From assembly GCF_003544815.1 (NCBI RefSeq), contig NZ_CP032100.1, forward strand, positions 124,001 through 188,000: DNA of 64,000 bases. Reading direction: 5' to 3'. The DNA is from Arcobacter suis CECT 7833. GTDB lineage: Bacteria; Campylobacterota; Campylobacteria; Campylobacterales; Arcobacteraceae. Numbering within the stretch: the stretch's first letter is position 1; every line of letters begins with the position of its first letter. A model generated the notes under the pieces. It did not search any database and was not told where the DNA came from. It worked only from the letters and a program-made list of their open reading frames with translations. The translations under genes and the position numbers were made by a program. Positions 1-9,047 of the stretch are shown here, one piece after another.

Positions 1-150
1 ATCTACTTTTAGTGTTCGATTAAATAATATCTATTGTAAGGGGTTATAAGAAAAAGACTTTGATAGAAATAGGGTGCAAGAAATTTATTCGACTCCTGTC
101 AGGCTTTTTTTATAAATTCTATAGAATAATTTATTTCATATTCTTTTAAA

Positions 151-2802
151 TCATTTAAGAATTACTTTGTTTCTTCCTGCTGCTTTTGCCATATATAGGG
201 CTTCATCTGCTCTTTTAATAGTGTTATTTATTGGTTCATTTTTTTCATATAATGTTCCTCCAAAACTACAAGTTATTTTTGGAAGATTGTCAATTTTATT
301 ATTTTCTATTATTTTTCTTAGATTTTCAAGTGCAATTTTAAGTCCATTTTCTGAAGAAACTTTTAATATCATAATAAATTCTTCTCCACCCCAACGAATT
401 AATATATCATCATTTCTTGAATATTTTTCTACGTTTGATACAAGAGTTACTAAAATCTTGTCTCCAACATCATGTCCAAAAGTATCATTTATTTTTTTAA
501 AATTATCTATATCTATCATCCCTAAACCAAAATACATCTCATCATTTTCAAAAGTCTCAATAAGTCTTTTATAGTTATTCTCAAAAAATTCTCTATTATA
601 TGCATTTGTTAATTTATCTCTTAATACTTTTTGTTCTAATTCAAGATTTGCAAGCATTGTTTCACTAATATCAGTAAAACTAACTATATAAATAGCATCT
701 TCAAATTTATTAATTGTTACAGAAAAAGCATAAGTTATTCCATCAATTCCTTTAATTGCAACAACTCTTTTTCTATGACTCAAGGTTTGAATTATATTAA
801 CCCAATTTTCATTTTCATTCACAAAAGATAAATTAAAAAACTTTTCATCTTCTATAAATAAATCACTAATACATTTGTGATTTATTTTGTATTCTTCAAT
901 ATTTTTAAATCCTAAAAAATTGAAGAATTTTTTATTTGCAAATTCAATATTTTTTCCGTTTGTTAAAATTACTATATTATCTTGTGTATCTATAAATTTG
1001 TAAAGTTTATCATAGGCAATTTTTTGTGAAGTTATATCACTAATTACTCCTTCAAAATAACTATGATTTTCATCACTGATTAATTGAAGATTATCATTTA
1101 TCCAAATAATTCTTCCATCTTTTGAAATAATTCTATATTCTAAATCAATATTTAAAACATTATTTTTAATCATTGAATCTATACTTTTATGAACCACAGC
1201 TAGATCACTTGGATGAATAATATTTGCAAAAGATATTACTTTATTGAATTTTATTTCATCAATTTTGTAACCAGTTATTGTTTCAATAGCATTATTTATA
1301 TAAAGCATCGTAAAATCGTCATCAATTTCACATCTATAAATAATATCAGGAATATGAGAAACTAAAGATTCAAATTGTTCTTTAGATTTTTTTATTTTTA
1401 GTTGATAAAGTTTAATACTTGTAATGTCATGAATTGTTCCTAAAGATTGAACTACATCACCATATTCATCAAAAGTATGTCTGCATTCTTCTTCTACATA
1501 TTTTATTTCACCAGTTTTTGTAATAATTCTATGTTCAACTTGATAATTTGTTTTATTTTTAATTGAATTCATATAGGCTTTATCTACTTTTTTTATATCT
1601 TCAGGATGAATATATCTTAAAAAATTCTCATAACTAGCTTCAAACTCTTGAGGACTAAATCCAAAGATATGATAAACTTCATCACTCCATTTAAGATTAT
1701 TTCCTAAAATATCAAATTCCCAATATCCAAGTTGAGCAATTTTTTGTACTTCTTTTAAAACATTATCTTTTTTTGAAAGCTGAGTTTTCGTTTTATCAAT
1801 TCTGTAAATAAAATAAATCATACCCATTGTTAAAAATATTAAAATAGCTAGAAATAAAAAATATTGTGTAATAAAATCTTGTAAATCATTATGTTTATTA
1901 GAGATTATTATATATGCAATAGTTTGATTTGTAATGGCATTCTTTACTGGTAAATATGTAGTTATATAATAATCACCATTGTATTTATTGTAAAAATTAA
2001 AAATTTCACCTGATTTTATAAACTCTCTTATTTTGGAATTATTTTTTGTTAAATATTCTTTGATAATAGGCTCAATATTATTATTTCCACTATTTGAAAT
2101 ATTTATTTCATGATAAAAATCTTTATCAATTGAACAAGTAGCGTAGTTGTCTTTTTCTTCTTCAATGATATTTTTATCAACTATAGATTTTTTGATTATA
2201 AAGTCAGTATCACTATGGAGTTCTTTTTTTAAATCATTTATTATTGATTCCATAGAAACAGAAGTTTCAACGCTTCCTAAATAAATATCATTATATTTCA
2301 AAGGATAAACAAATCTATATCCGTTATAAATTCTACCTTCTTCAAATCCACTAATAGCTTTTTGATATTGATTTACAAAAGCAACAGTATGTCTTATGTT
2401 AGTTAAATTATCTCCATATTTATTTGGTCTATGGAATCTTAAAAAACTATCATTATTTTTTAAATGAAAATGTAGTTGTTTGAGTTTATAATCATTCATA
2501 TTGTTATACATGTCAATAAGATGGTCGTATAATTTTTTTCTTATGATTTCTTGTTCTTCTTTAGAAGATGTATAAACATTTTCTAAAATACTTTTTGTTT
2601 CTTTAGTATTTAATTTATTAAAATAAATAATATTAGAATAAACCTTATATGCTTCAATTATTGTATTGTACGTAACTTCAATAATTTTCTTTTCAGCATC
2701 TAAATGTTCTTTTTTTCTATTTTCAATAAGTGTGAAAATAACGTAAGTAAATAATAAACACATAAGAAAAAAAGATAGTATAAAAATGATTTTCTTTTTC
2801 AA
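151..2802 (-). CDS. Membrane-bound PAS-GGDEF diguanylate cyclase
   Basis: An 883-residue inner-membrane sensor that should make cyclic di-GMP from two GTP. It has an N-terminal membrane anchor (about residues 5-28), a periplasmic sensing region to about 312, a second membrane segment (about 313-335), three PAS-like domains (about 350-465, 470-595, 598-715) and a C-terminal GGDEF domain. The active-site loop reads RWGGEEF and is intact. RNDD five residues before it fits the RxxD product-inhibition site, so feedback control by c-di-GMP is likely. The start codon is TTG, with AGGA nine bases upstream and no better ATG before the membrane anchor. It stands alone, with a TATAAT box followed by CGCGA about 30-40 bases upstream. 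The ligand is unknown. Confidence 0.9.
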   Translation of the reverse strand: MKKKIIFILSFFLMCLLFTYVIFTLIENRKKEHLDAEKKIIEVTYNTIIEAYKVYSNIIYFNKLNTKETKSILENVYTSSKEEQEIIRKKLYDHLIDMYNNMNDYKLKQLHFHLKNNDSFLRFHRPNKYGDNLTNIRHTVAFVNQYQKAISGFEEGRIYNGYRFVYPLKYNDIYLGSVETSVSMESIINDLKKELHSDTDFIIKKSIVDKNIIEEEKDNYATCSIDKDFYHEINISNSGNNNIEPIIKEYLTKNNSKIREFIKSGEIFNFYNKYNGDYYITTYLPVKNAITNQTIAYIIISNKHNDLQDFITQYFLFLAILIFLTMGMIYFIYRIDKTKTQLSKKDNVLKEVQKIAQLGYWEFDILGNNLKWSDEVYHIFGFSPQEFEASYENFLRYIHPEDIKKVDKAYMNSIKNKTNYQVEHRIITKTGEIKYVEEECRHTFDEYGDVVQSLGTIHDITSIKLYQLKIKKSKEQFESLVSHIPDIIYRCEIDDDFTMLYINNAIETITGYKIDEIKFNKVISFANIIHPSDLAVVHKSIDSMIKNNVLNIDLEYRIISKDGRIIWINDNLQLISDENHSYFEGVISDITSQKIAYDKLYKFIDTQDNIVILTNGKNIEFANKKFFNFLGFKNIEEYKINHKCISDLFIEDEKFFNLSFVNENENWVNIIQTLSHRKRVVAIKGIDGITYAFSVTINKFEDAIYIVSFTDISETMLANLELEQKVLRDKLTNAYNREFFENNYKRLIETFENDEMYFGLGMIDIDNFKKINDTFGHDVGDKILVTLVSNVEKYSRNDDILIRWGGEEFIMILKVSSENGLKIALENLRKIIENNKIDNLPKITCSFGGTLYEKNEPINNTIKRADEALYMAKAAGRNKVILK

Positions 2803-2973
2803 AATATTTAATCCTATTAAAATAATTCGCGATTATATCAAAATCATTAGATATAAACAAAAGTTATAAAGGGATAAATATTTTTATTTAAGAATTAGTG
2901 ATAAATAGAGTCTATTTTTGACTTCAAATCTTTTTTAAGGAGTCTAAAATATCTAACTTTTTAAATGAGGAAA

Positions 2974-3002
2974 GTAAACTAAGTAAATTTTACCTAGTTT
3001 AC
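2974..3002 (-). terminator. Stem-loop after purT
   Basis: A 14-base stem (arms 2974-2987 and 2989-3002, one mismatch) lies just past the purT stop. The run of T that follows it is on the plus side (ACTTTTTT); on the purT strand the tail is only TTTCC. It is therefore a plausible but imperfect terminator. Confidence 0.5.
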
Positions 3003-3008
3003 ACTTTT

Positions 3009-4178
3009 TTAGTTATCTTTAAAATTTCCAATAATTTCTTTAGCTTTTTGTAAAGCAACATCACTAGAATTTTTATCAAAAGTTAAAGCAACAGCCATTC
3101 TTCTTCCCACATGACTTTGAGGTTTTCCAAATACTCTAATAATTGAATCTTTTGTAAATGAAGAATCAAAAATATCAACTTGAGGATTAAAGCTATCACC
3201 ACTTGCTTTATACGCAGCACTTGCACCAGCTCCATAAGTTACATACTCAATTGGAAGTCCTAAAACTGCTCTTACATGAAGTGCAAATTCACTAGCACTT
3301 TGAGTAATCATAGTAACCATTCCAGTATCATGTGGTCTTGGACTTACTTCTGAGAAATAAACATCATCACCTTTTACAAAAAGTTCAACTCCAAAAATTC
3401 CTCGTCCACCTAAACCATCAGTGATTTTTTTAGCAATATCTTGAGATTTTGCAATTGCAATTTCACTCATATTCATTGGTTGCCATGAGAAGATATAGTC
3501 ACCATCTTGTTGAATATGACCTATTGGCTCACAAAATACTGTATCTTTTCCATTTCTAATAGTAAGCATTGTGATTTCATAGTCAAATCTAATAAACTCT
3601 TCAACTATTAATTCACTAGCATCTCCTCTTGCTTCTTTTGCTAATTCCCAAGATTTTTCTAAATCTGCCTCGCTTCTTGCAATACTTTGACCATGTCCAG
3701 AAGAACTCATAACAGGTTTAATAACACAAGGAAAACCAATATTTGAAGCAGCTTTTTGTAAAGCTTCAAAAGTTGTAACAAACTCAAATTTACTTGTTGG
3801 AAGTTTTAACTCAACAGCTGCAAACTCTCTAATATTTTTTCTATTCATAGTTTTATTAACAGCATCTGCATTTGGAATTACATGAAATCCCTCTTTTTCT
3901 GCTTCAAAAAGTGCTTGAATATTTATAGCTTCAACTTCTGGTAAAATAAAAGTTGGTTTTTCTCTTCTTATAACATCCAGAATCTCATTTTTATTTTTCA
4001 TATTAATTGTATATGATTTATTAGCAACCAATTGTGCAGGAGCGTTGTTATAACTATCAACAGCTATTGTTTCAATACCTAATCTTTGAGCTTCAATGAT
4101 AACTTCTTTACCAAGTTCACCACTTCCAAGAAGCATGATTTTTATAGAATCAGATTTTAAAGGCGCAGGGAATTTCAT
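3009..4178 (-). CDS. purT: Formate-dependent phosphoribosylglycinamide formyltransferase
   Basis: Converts GAR to formyl-GAR using formate and ATP, the folate-independent third step of purine synthesis, in the cytoplasm. At 389 residues it is full length for PurT. The N-terminal nucleotide-fold segment carries [10 protein letters not shown] (about 17-26). The ATP-grasp core follows, with SSSGHGQS (about 158-165) and the metal-binding FGVELFV and [12 protein letters not shown] segments (about 260-285). The ATG start is clear. It is the last gene of a minus-strand group with dapF 34 bases upstream. purM, a later purine step, lies close by on the other strand. Confidence 0.96.
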   Translation of the reverse strand: MKFPAPLKSDSIKIMLLGSGELGKEVIIEAQRLGIETIAVDSYNNAPAQLVANKSYTINMKNKNEILDVIRREKPTFILPEVEAINIQALFEAEKEGFHVIPNADAVNKTMNRKNIREFAAVELKLPTSKFEFVTTFEALQKAASNIGFPCVIKPVMSSSGHGQSIARSEADLEKSWELAKEARGDASELIVEEFIRFDYEITMLTIRNGKDTVFCEPIGHIQQDGDYIFSWQPMNMSEIAIAKSQDIAKKITDGLGGRGIFGVELFVKGDDVYFSEVSPRPHDTGMVTMITQSASEFALHVRAVLGLPIEYVTYGAGASAAYKASGDSFNPQVDIFDSSFTKDSIIRVFGKPQSHVGRRMAVALTFDKNSSDVALQKAKEIIGNFKDN

Positions 4179-4212
4179 ATTTTTTATCCTTAATTATTGA
4201 ATTTAGTTTTTA

Positions 4213-4953
4213 TTAAATGCTAGTTACGAAAACTTTTTTTACAGCACCTTTGAAATAAATAGTGCCATTTTTTTTCGAAAGAGTTAACTCTTCACCACTT
4301 TTTGGGTAAACAAAAGTAGAATCTTTTACAAGTCCTAAATTATTAGCTCTTAAGAAACACGCAGCCATTCCAGTTCCACAAGCAAGTGTTTCTCCTTCAA
4401 CTCCTCTTTCATAAGTTCTAACTTTTATAATACCATCTTCAATTTTTGCAAAATTAACATTTGCATTGTGTTCATATCTCATTTTTGCACACAAATCATG
4501 ATTGTAAAGTTCCAAATCATCAACTATTGTTACAAGATGAGGAACACCAGTATCAACTAAATACCAAGCAAATCCATCTTGAACAAATTCTTCTTTTATA
4601 ACTTTAGGAAGAGTAAGTTGAGTTTCAACAATATCATTTTCAACGCATGATTTTATTAATCCTGCACCTGTCAAAAATTGCATTTCATTTGATGTAACTA
4701 AATTATTTGTAAAAGCATAATGAGAAACAGCTCTTGTAGCATTTCCGCACATTGCAGCATCACTTCCATCGCTATTGTAAAATAACCATTTAAAATCAGC
4801 TTCATTTGATGGAACAATTACAACTAATCCATCTGCACCAATTCCCTCAGTTCTATTACATAATTTTATAGCTTCATTTGTATAATCTTTTTCTATAAAA
4901 GTGTGAAAAATTACAAAGTCATTTCCACTTGCACTATATTTTGTATATGTCAT
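4213..4953 (-). CDS. dapF: Diaminopimelate epimerase
   Basis: Interconverts LL- and meso-diaminopimelate for lysine and peptidoglycan synthesis in the cytoplasm. The 246-residue protein has both catalytic cysteine motifs of the family: MCGNATRA (about residues 68-75) and ACGTGMAAC (about 190-198). The N-terminal SASGNDF motif is also intact. Its ATG overlaps the coaE stop as ATGA (4950-4953), so translation is coupled to coaE. Length is slightly short against the usual 270 or so, as is common in Campylobacterota. Confidence 0.96.
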   Translation of the reverse strand: MTYTKYSASGNDFVIFHTFIEKDYTNEAIKLCNRTEGIGADGLVVIVPSNEADFKWLFYNSDGSDAAMCGNATRAVSHYAFTNNLVTSNEMQFLTGAGLIKSCVENDIVETQLTLPKVIKEEFVQDGFAWYLVDTGVPHLVTIVDDLELYNHDLCAKMRYEHNANVNFAKIEDGIIKVRTYERGVEGETLACGTGMAACFLRANNLGLVKDSTFVYPKSGEELTLSKKNGTIYFKGAVKKVFVTSI

Positions 4954-5540
4954 ATAATCTCTCCGATGATTCGTTCAACTTCGTTTTGAAGATGTTTTAA
5001 ATTTTGTGAATTATCTATTACCATATCAGCTAACTTTCTTTTTTCTTCAATATCCATTTGATTTGAGATTTTTAATTTAGCTTCATTTTCATCAATATTA
5101 TCTCTTTTCATAAGTCTTTGAATTTGTAACTCTTTTGGAGTATAAATAACCAAAGATTTTGAAATTGGATAATGCATTTTTTCAAAAAATAGTGGAATAT
5201 CTACAAAATAAGGTTTATTTTGTTCTTCAAATATTTTTGATTCTTTAATGATTTCATTTTTAATTAATGGGTGAAGTAGGGCTTCTAGTTTTAGTTTATT
5301 TTCTTCATTTGAAAAGATAATTTTCCCTAACTCTTTTCTCAAAACTTTTCCATTTTCTACATATTGTTCACCAAACATGGTAGCAATTTTATTAGAATTT
5401 TCATCCAATAATCTATGAGCTATTACATCAGCATCAATTGTTAAAAAACCGTGAAGTTTGAAGAGGTTACAAACAGTGCTTTTGCCTGTTGAAATTCCGC
5501 CAGTTAAGGCGATTGCGTTTTTAAATAAATCATTACTCAT
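4950..5540 (-). CDS. coaE: Dephospho-CoA kinase
   Basis: Phosphorylates the 3'-hydroxyl of dephospho-CoA, the last step of coenzyme A synthesis. The protein has 196 residues, standard for the family. A P-loop GGISTGKST lies at about 14-22, the DADVIAHRLL motif at about 37-46, and the VDIPLFFEK substrate loop is present. The gene precedes dapF with a 4-base ATGA overlap and follows the spermidine-synthase-like gene after 49 bases, so the three may share a transcript. Confidence 0.95.
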   Translation of the reverse strand: MSNDLFKNAIALTGGISTGKSTVCNLFKLHGFLTIDADVIAHRLLDENSNKIATMFGEQYVENGKVLRKELGKIIFSNEENKLKLEALLHPLIKNEIIKESKIFEEQNKPYFVDIPLFFEKMHYPISKSLVIYTPKELQIQRLMKRDNIDENEAKLKISNQMDIEEKRKLADMVIDNSQNLKHLQNEVERIIGEII

Positions 5541-5589
5541 AGAAAGATTCTACAATAATAATGATTTATTTATATTTAATAGCAGTTAA

Positions 5590-6138
5590 TTATCTTTTTG
5601 CGATACCAGTTAATTCTCTGTGTTCTGATGCTGGAAATACAAAAGATGCAAGTTGGATTTCAGATGAATAATAATCTAATCCATCTAATAAATCAGATCT
5701 TTGTAGATTTATATCAGCAGTTGGGTGATATTTTTTAGAAGCTAAGATTGAAGTGTTATGTCCAAATTTAAATGGCATAGCAATCCAGAATTTTGTTCCA
5801 ACAAGTTTTAAATCAGCAAATAATTGCTCTTTATCTTTTGAAATTGCTTTTGAAGCAAAAGCAATTAAACCATCAGCTTTTAAAATTCTTTCAATATTTG
5901 CAAGTAGAAGTTCATCAATTTTTACATCAGTTAAAATTATTACATCAATATTTTTTTCATTTTTTGATGTAAGAAGTGAAGTGTCTCCAAACTCGATATT
6001 TGAAACTTTTGAATGTCTAGCAGCTTGATTTTTCATATCTTCATCAGCAGTTCCAATAATTAGAACATTAGAAGCTTCTTTGTGTGTACACAATGGTAAA
6101 TGTACCATCATTTCATTAAATGCGTTATTATCTTTCAT
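5590..6138 (-). CDS. Short spermidine-synthase-like protein
   Basis: A 182-residue Rossmann-fold protein that resembles the methyltransferase-like core of Campylobacterota spermidine synthases. The visible parts are an N-terminal FNEMMVHLPLCTH segment, the nucleotide-binding strand NVLIIGTADED (about 24-34), a DVIILTDVK strand and a C-terminal YYSSEIQLASFVFP segment. SpeE proteins usually have 260-290 residues, so it is about one third short and the canonical GGGDG loop is altered to GTADE. Real spermidine synthase activity is therefore uncertain. It lies upstream of coaE-dapF-purT, divergent from purM. The ATG start is clear. Confidence 0.6.
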   Translation of the reverse strand: MKDNNAFNEMMVHLPLCTHKEASNVLIIGTADEDMKNQAARHSKVSNIEFGDTSLLTSKNEKNIDVIILTDVKIDELLLANIERILKADGLIAFASKAISKDKEQLFADLKLVGTKFWIAMPFKFGHNTSILASKKYHPTADINLQRSDLLDGLDYYSSEIQLASFVFPASEHRELTGIAKR

Positions 6139-6172
6139 TATATATAGTCCTTAATATTTATAAACATTTTGC

Positions 6173-6178
6173 TATAAT
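6173..6178 (+). promoter_or_regulatory. -10 box of purM
   Basis: TATAAT preceded by TTTTGC, the extended -10 form typical of Campylobacterota sigma-70 promoters. It lies 60 bases before the purM start, with no recognisable -35. Confidence 0.65.
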
Positions 6179-6238
6179 ACCCAAAAATTTTTAAAGTAAT
6201 CGCAAGATTTGGAAAACAGAATAAAAAAAAGGTGAATA

Positions 6239-7234
6239 ATGGCAACAGTTAGTTACAAAGATGCTGGAGTTGATATAGATGCTGGAAATCAGTTTGTAGA
6301 AAATATCAAACCTTATGTAAAAGCAACGACAATTCCAGGAGTTCTTGGAGGAATAGGTTCATTTGCTGGTGCATTTGAATTACCAAGTGGTTACAAAAAA
6401 CCTGTAATTCTATCTGGAACAGATGGAGTTGGAACAAAACTAAAACTTGCAATTGATGCAAAAAAATTTGATACAGTTGGAATTGATTTAGTTGCCATGT
6501 GTTCAAATGACTTGTTATGTAACTTTGGAGAGCCATTATTTTTCCTAGATTATTATGCAACTGCAAAATTAAATGTTGAAGAAGCTACTCAAGTAGTAAA
6601 AGGAATAGCTGAGGGTTGTATCAGAAGCGAGTGCGCTTTAGTTGGTGGTGAAACTGCTGAAATGCCAGGAATGTACAAAGAGGGTGATTTTGACTTAGCT
6701 GGTTTTTGTGTTGGAATTGCAGAAAAAGATGAGTTAAATAGAATTGATAAAATCAAAGCAGGTGATACTTTAATTGCATTACCATCTTCTGGTGTTCACT
6801 CAAATGGTTTTTCACTTGTTAGAAAACTTTTACTTGAAAAATTAGGAATGTCTTTAGATGATGATTTCCAAGGGAAAGCACTTAAAGATGTATTATTAGA
6901 ACCAACTAGAATTTATGTAAAAGAGTTCAAAGCTAATAAAAGTAAAATCAATGCTTTAGCACATATTACTGGTGGTGGAATTACAGAAAACTTACCAAGA
7001 GTTTTACCAGATAATTTAAAAGCAGTTGTAAAAAGAGCAGATGTTAGAGTTTTACCAATTTTTGAATTTATGGGTAAACACGTAGAACTAGAAGAGATGT
7101 ACAGAACATTTAATATGGGTGTTGGTATGGTTTTAGTTGTAAGTGCTGAAAATGTAGATTCAGTTTTAGCTAACACTGATGGATATGTTATTGGACATAT
7201 AGCTGATGGTGCTAAATGTGTTGAATTTATCTAA
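6239..7234 (+). CDS. purM: Phosphoribosylformylglycinamidine cyclo-ligase (AIR synthetase)
   Basis: Closes the imidazole ring in purine synthesis (FGAM + ATP to AIR). The 331-residue protein shows the family blocks in order: SYKDAGVDIDAGN near the N terminus, LSGTDGVGTKLKLA (about 58-71), VGIDLVAMCSNDL (about 81-93), ALVGGETAEMPGMY (about 134-147) and HITGGGITENLPR (about 242-254). The ATG follows AAGGTG at a good distance. It is a single gene with its own promoter and a shared terminator with the convergent GAPDH-like gene. Confidence 0.97.
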   Translation: MATVSYKDAGVDIDAGNQFVENIKPYVKATTIPGVLGGIGSFAGAFELPSGYKKPVILSGTDGVGTKLKLAIDAKKFDTVGIDLVAMCSNDLLCNFGEPLFFLDYYATAKLNVEEATQVVKGIAEGCIRSECALVGGETAEMPGMYKEGDFDLAGFCVGIAEKDELNRIDKIKAGDTLIALPSSGVHSNGFSLVRKLLLEKLGMSLDDDFQGKALKDVLLEPTRIYVKEFKANKSKINALAHITGGGITENLPRVLPDNLKAVVKRADVRVLPIFEFMGKHVELEEMYRTFNMGVGMVLVVSAENVDSVLANTDGYVIGHIADGAKCVEFI

Positions 7235-7253
7235 TATTTTTTAGATAAGAAGT

Positions 7254-7287
7254 AAAAAGGGTGAGTTTAAGAACTCACCCTTTTTTT
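7254..7287. terminator. Bidirectional terminator between purM and the GAPDH-like gene
   Basis: A perfect 14-bp stem (7254-7267 with 7272-7285, core GGGTGAGTT) has a TAAG loop. Runs of A before it and T after it let it work on both strands. It overlaps the last codon region of the convergent GAPDH-like gene, whose stop lies at 7275-7277. Confidence 0.9.
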
Positions 7288-8297
7288 ATGTTCTTATAAT
7301 AATTTAGAATCTCCACAACTTTAGAAGCATAACCCCATTCATTGTCATACCAAATTAAAAGTTTAATCATATTATTTATAACTTCAGTGTATCTATGGTC
7401 AATTATTGTTGTGAATTTTTCTTTTTTAAAATCACTTGAAACCAAAGGCTCAAAATTATTTAAAACTATTGGGAAGTTTTGATTCTTTTCATACTCTTCA
7501 AAAAGCTCAATTATCTCATTTTTTGTTGATTTTTCTTTTGTAAACAAAGTTACATTTATAGCTCCAACTGTATCTGTTGGAACTCTTAGGGAACTTGAAC
7601 TTATTAAGTTCTGATTGATATTTGGAAGTACAAAAGAACAAGCTTTTATGGTTGTTGTTTTATTTGGAATAATATTTTGAGTTGAAGATCTACCAAACTC
7701 AAAGTTACAATTCACTTCTCTTGTATCACTTTTTACAAAACTTCCATCAAGAACTCTTTGATGATTTAATAAAGGATGAACAGTAAGAATATCTCCACAT
7801 AAAATCTCTTTTTTATCATTTATAAGTTTTAAAGCAGGAAGTAGGGCTGTTGCATTACATGAACTTGTAGAGATGATTTTGTGAATATTTGGATTTAATT
7901 CTTTTTCATTTACTCCCAAAATTATGTTTATATCAGCTTTATTATTTGGGTGAGTTAAAAATATTGCTTTTACAGGAAGATTTTTTAAAAGATTAATATC
8001 CTCTTTTTTACCACTTGAATCAATAATAATATCAATATTTGTTAAATCAATTTTATCTAAAAAATCAAAGTTTGTGATTTTTATTTTTGATGTTGAGTTC
8101 TGAATATAGTTATTTTCAACGATTTTAAATCTATCTTCATATTTTCCATATGTTGAATCATAATTTATTGAATAAACTATATTTTCAATATATGGATTTA
8201 TCTCATTTATTATAACTATTTCAAAATCTTTATTTGAAACCAACTGTTTTAAAACAGCTTTACCGATTCTACCAACACCATTTAAAAGAATTTTCAT
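7275..8297 (-). CDS. Divergent glyceraldehyde-3-phosphate dehydrogenase-like protein
   Basis: A 340-residue NAD(P)-dependent phosphorylating dehydrogenase of the GAPDH/Epd superfamily. The N-terminal NGVGRIGKAVL dinucleotide motif (about 6-16), Cys147, His174, SSSLRVPT and the C-terminal WYDNEWGYA are present. The catalytic region reads STSSCNATALLP, whereas true GAPDH has SNASCTTNCLAP. HPLLNHQRVLD stands in place of HAYTGDQ, and NIIPNKTTTIKA in place of NIIPTSTGAAKA. The H..xxHQ..LD pattern is closer to erythrose-4-phosphate dehydrogenase. It may be a side-branch enzyme (for example for pyridoxal phosphate) or a second GAPDH. No glycolytic genes are next to it. Confidence 0.75.
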   Translation of the reverse strand: MKILLNGVGRIGKAVLKQLVSNKDFEIVIINEINPYIENIVYSINYDSTYGKYEDRFKIVENNYIQNSTSKIKITNFDFLDKIDLTNIDIIIDSSGKKEDINLLKNLPVKAIFLTHPNNKADINIILGVNEKELNPNIHKIISTSSCNATALLPALKLINDKKEILCGDILTVHPLLNHQRVLDGSFVKSDTREVNCNFEFGRSSTQNIIPNKTTTIKACSFVLPNINQNLISSSSLRVPTDTVGAINVTLFTKEKSTKNEIIELFEEYEKNQNFPIVLNNFEPLVSSDFKKEKFTTIIDHRYTEVINNMIKLLIWYDNEWGYASKVVEILNYYKNIKKG

Positions 8298-8342
8298 AAT
8301 CTAACCTACATTTTTTTATAGGGAAGTATAGTTAAATTCTAA

Positions 8343-9047
8343 TTATACTTTAGCCATTTCGATAAATAAAAAGTGCGAATTTTCCAAAGCTTTTATTTCT
8401 ATTTTTTTAATATCAATTATTTCCATTGCATCACCAGCATTTAAAGTAATTTCATTTATATTTGAACTTCCTTCAATTTGTACAAAATAAACTTGTCTAT
8501 TTTCTTTGATTTCAAACTCTAAAGATTTATTAATTTCAAGTTCACTAACATAAATATTTATATCTTGATAGATTTTTATATCGGCAGTTCCATCAGTGCT
8601 TGAAACAATATTTAAAAACTTATTGATTCTATCTTTTTCTTCATATCTTTTTGAGCCATAAAGTCTAGGAAGACCAGCTTTTGGAGGAATAATCCAAATT
8701 TGCAAAAGTCTTAAATCATTACTTTTATGAACATTATGTTCACTATGATATATTCCATCTCCTGCACTTAAATATTGAACTTCTCCTCTTTTTAAAGTCT
8801 CAGAATTTCCCATAGAATCTTTGTGAGTAATCTCTCCATTTACAACATAAGAAATGATTTCCATATTTGCATGAGGATGAGTGTCAAACCCAGATTCAGG
8901 ATGAACAATATCATCATTTAGAACTCTTAAAACTCCAAAATTCATATTATTTGGATTTCTATATTCTGCAAATGAGAAATGAAAACGGCTTTCTAACCAA
9001 CCTAAATTTGATGTTCCCATATTTTCTTTTGGTAATTTTTTTAACAT
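8343..9047 (-). CDS. Pirin family protein
   Basis: A 234-residue bicupin. The N-terminal pirin domain holds the metal-binding set HPHANMEIISYVVNGEITHKDSMGN (about residues 57-81, pattern HPH...H) and a further histidine/glutamate pair in YHSEHN. Related pirins such as YhhW degrade quercetin-like flavonoids or act as redox-sensing cofactors. The gene is last in the yceI-dioxygenase-pirin operon; its ATG lies inside the end of the dioxygenase gene (7-base overlap), with AAGGAG as ribosome site. The operator upstream of yceI links it to the MarR regulator at 10440-10892. Confidence 0.88.
   Translation of the reverse strand: MLKKLPKENMGTSNLGWLESRFHFSFAEYRNPNNMNFGVLRVLNDDIVHPESGFDTHPHANMEIISYVVNGEITHKDSMGNSETLKRGEVQYLSAGDGIYHSEHNVHKSNDLRLLQIWIIPPKAGLPRLYGSKRYEEKDRINKFLNIVSSTDGTADIKIYQDINIYVSELEINKSLEFEIKENRQVYFVQIEGSSNINEITLNAGDAMEIIDIKKIEIKALENSHFLFIEMAKV

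Noticed and set aside
2-49. An open frame ending at 49 at the left edge, possibly the C terminus of an upstream gene
   Set aside because: Only 15 codons are visible and no motif can be recognised.
89-108. A string resembling the T-arm of a tRNA (TTCGACTCCTGTC) near the left edge
   Set aside because: The 5' half of the T stem is not complementary, and no acceptor, anticodon arm or CCA is found. It could be a remnant of an attachment site, but this cannot be supported.
167-574. Plus-strand open frame opposite the GGDEF domain
   Set aside because: It is the antisense shadow of a well-supported gene and has no ribosome site or family match.
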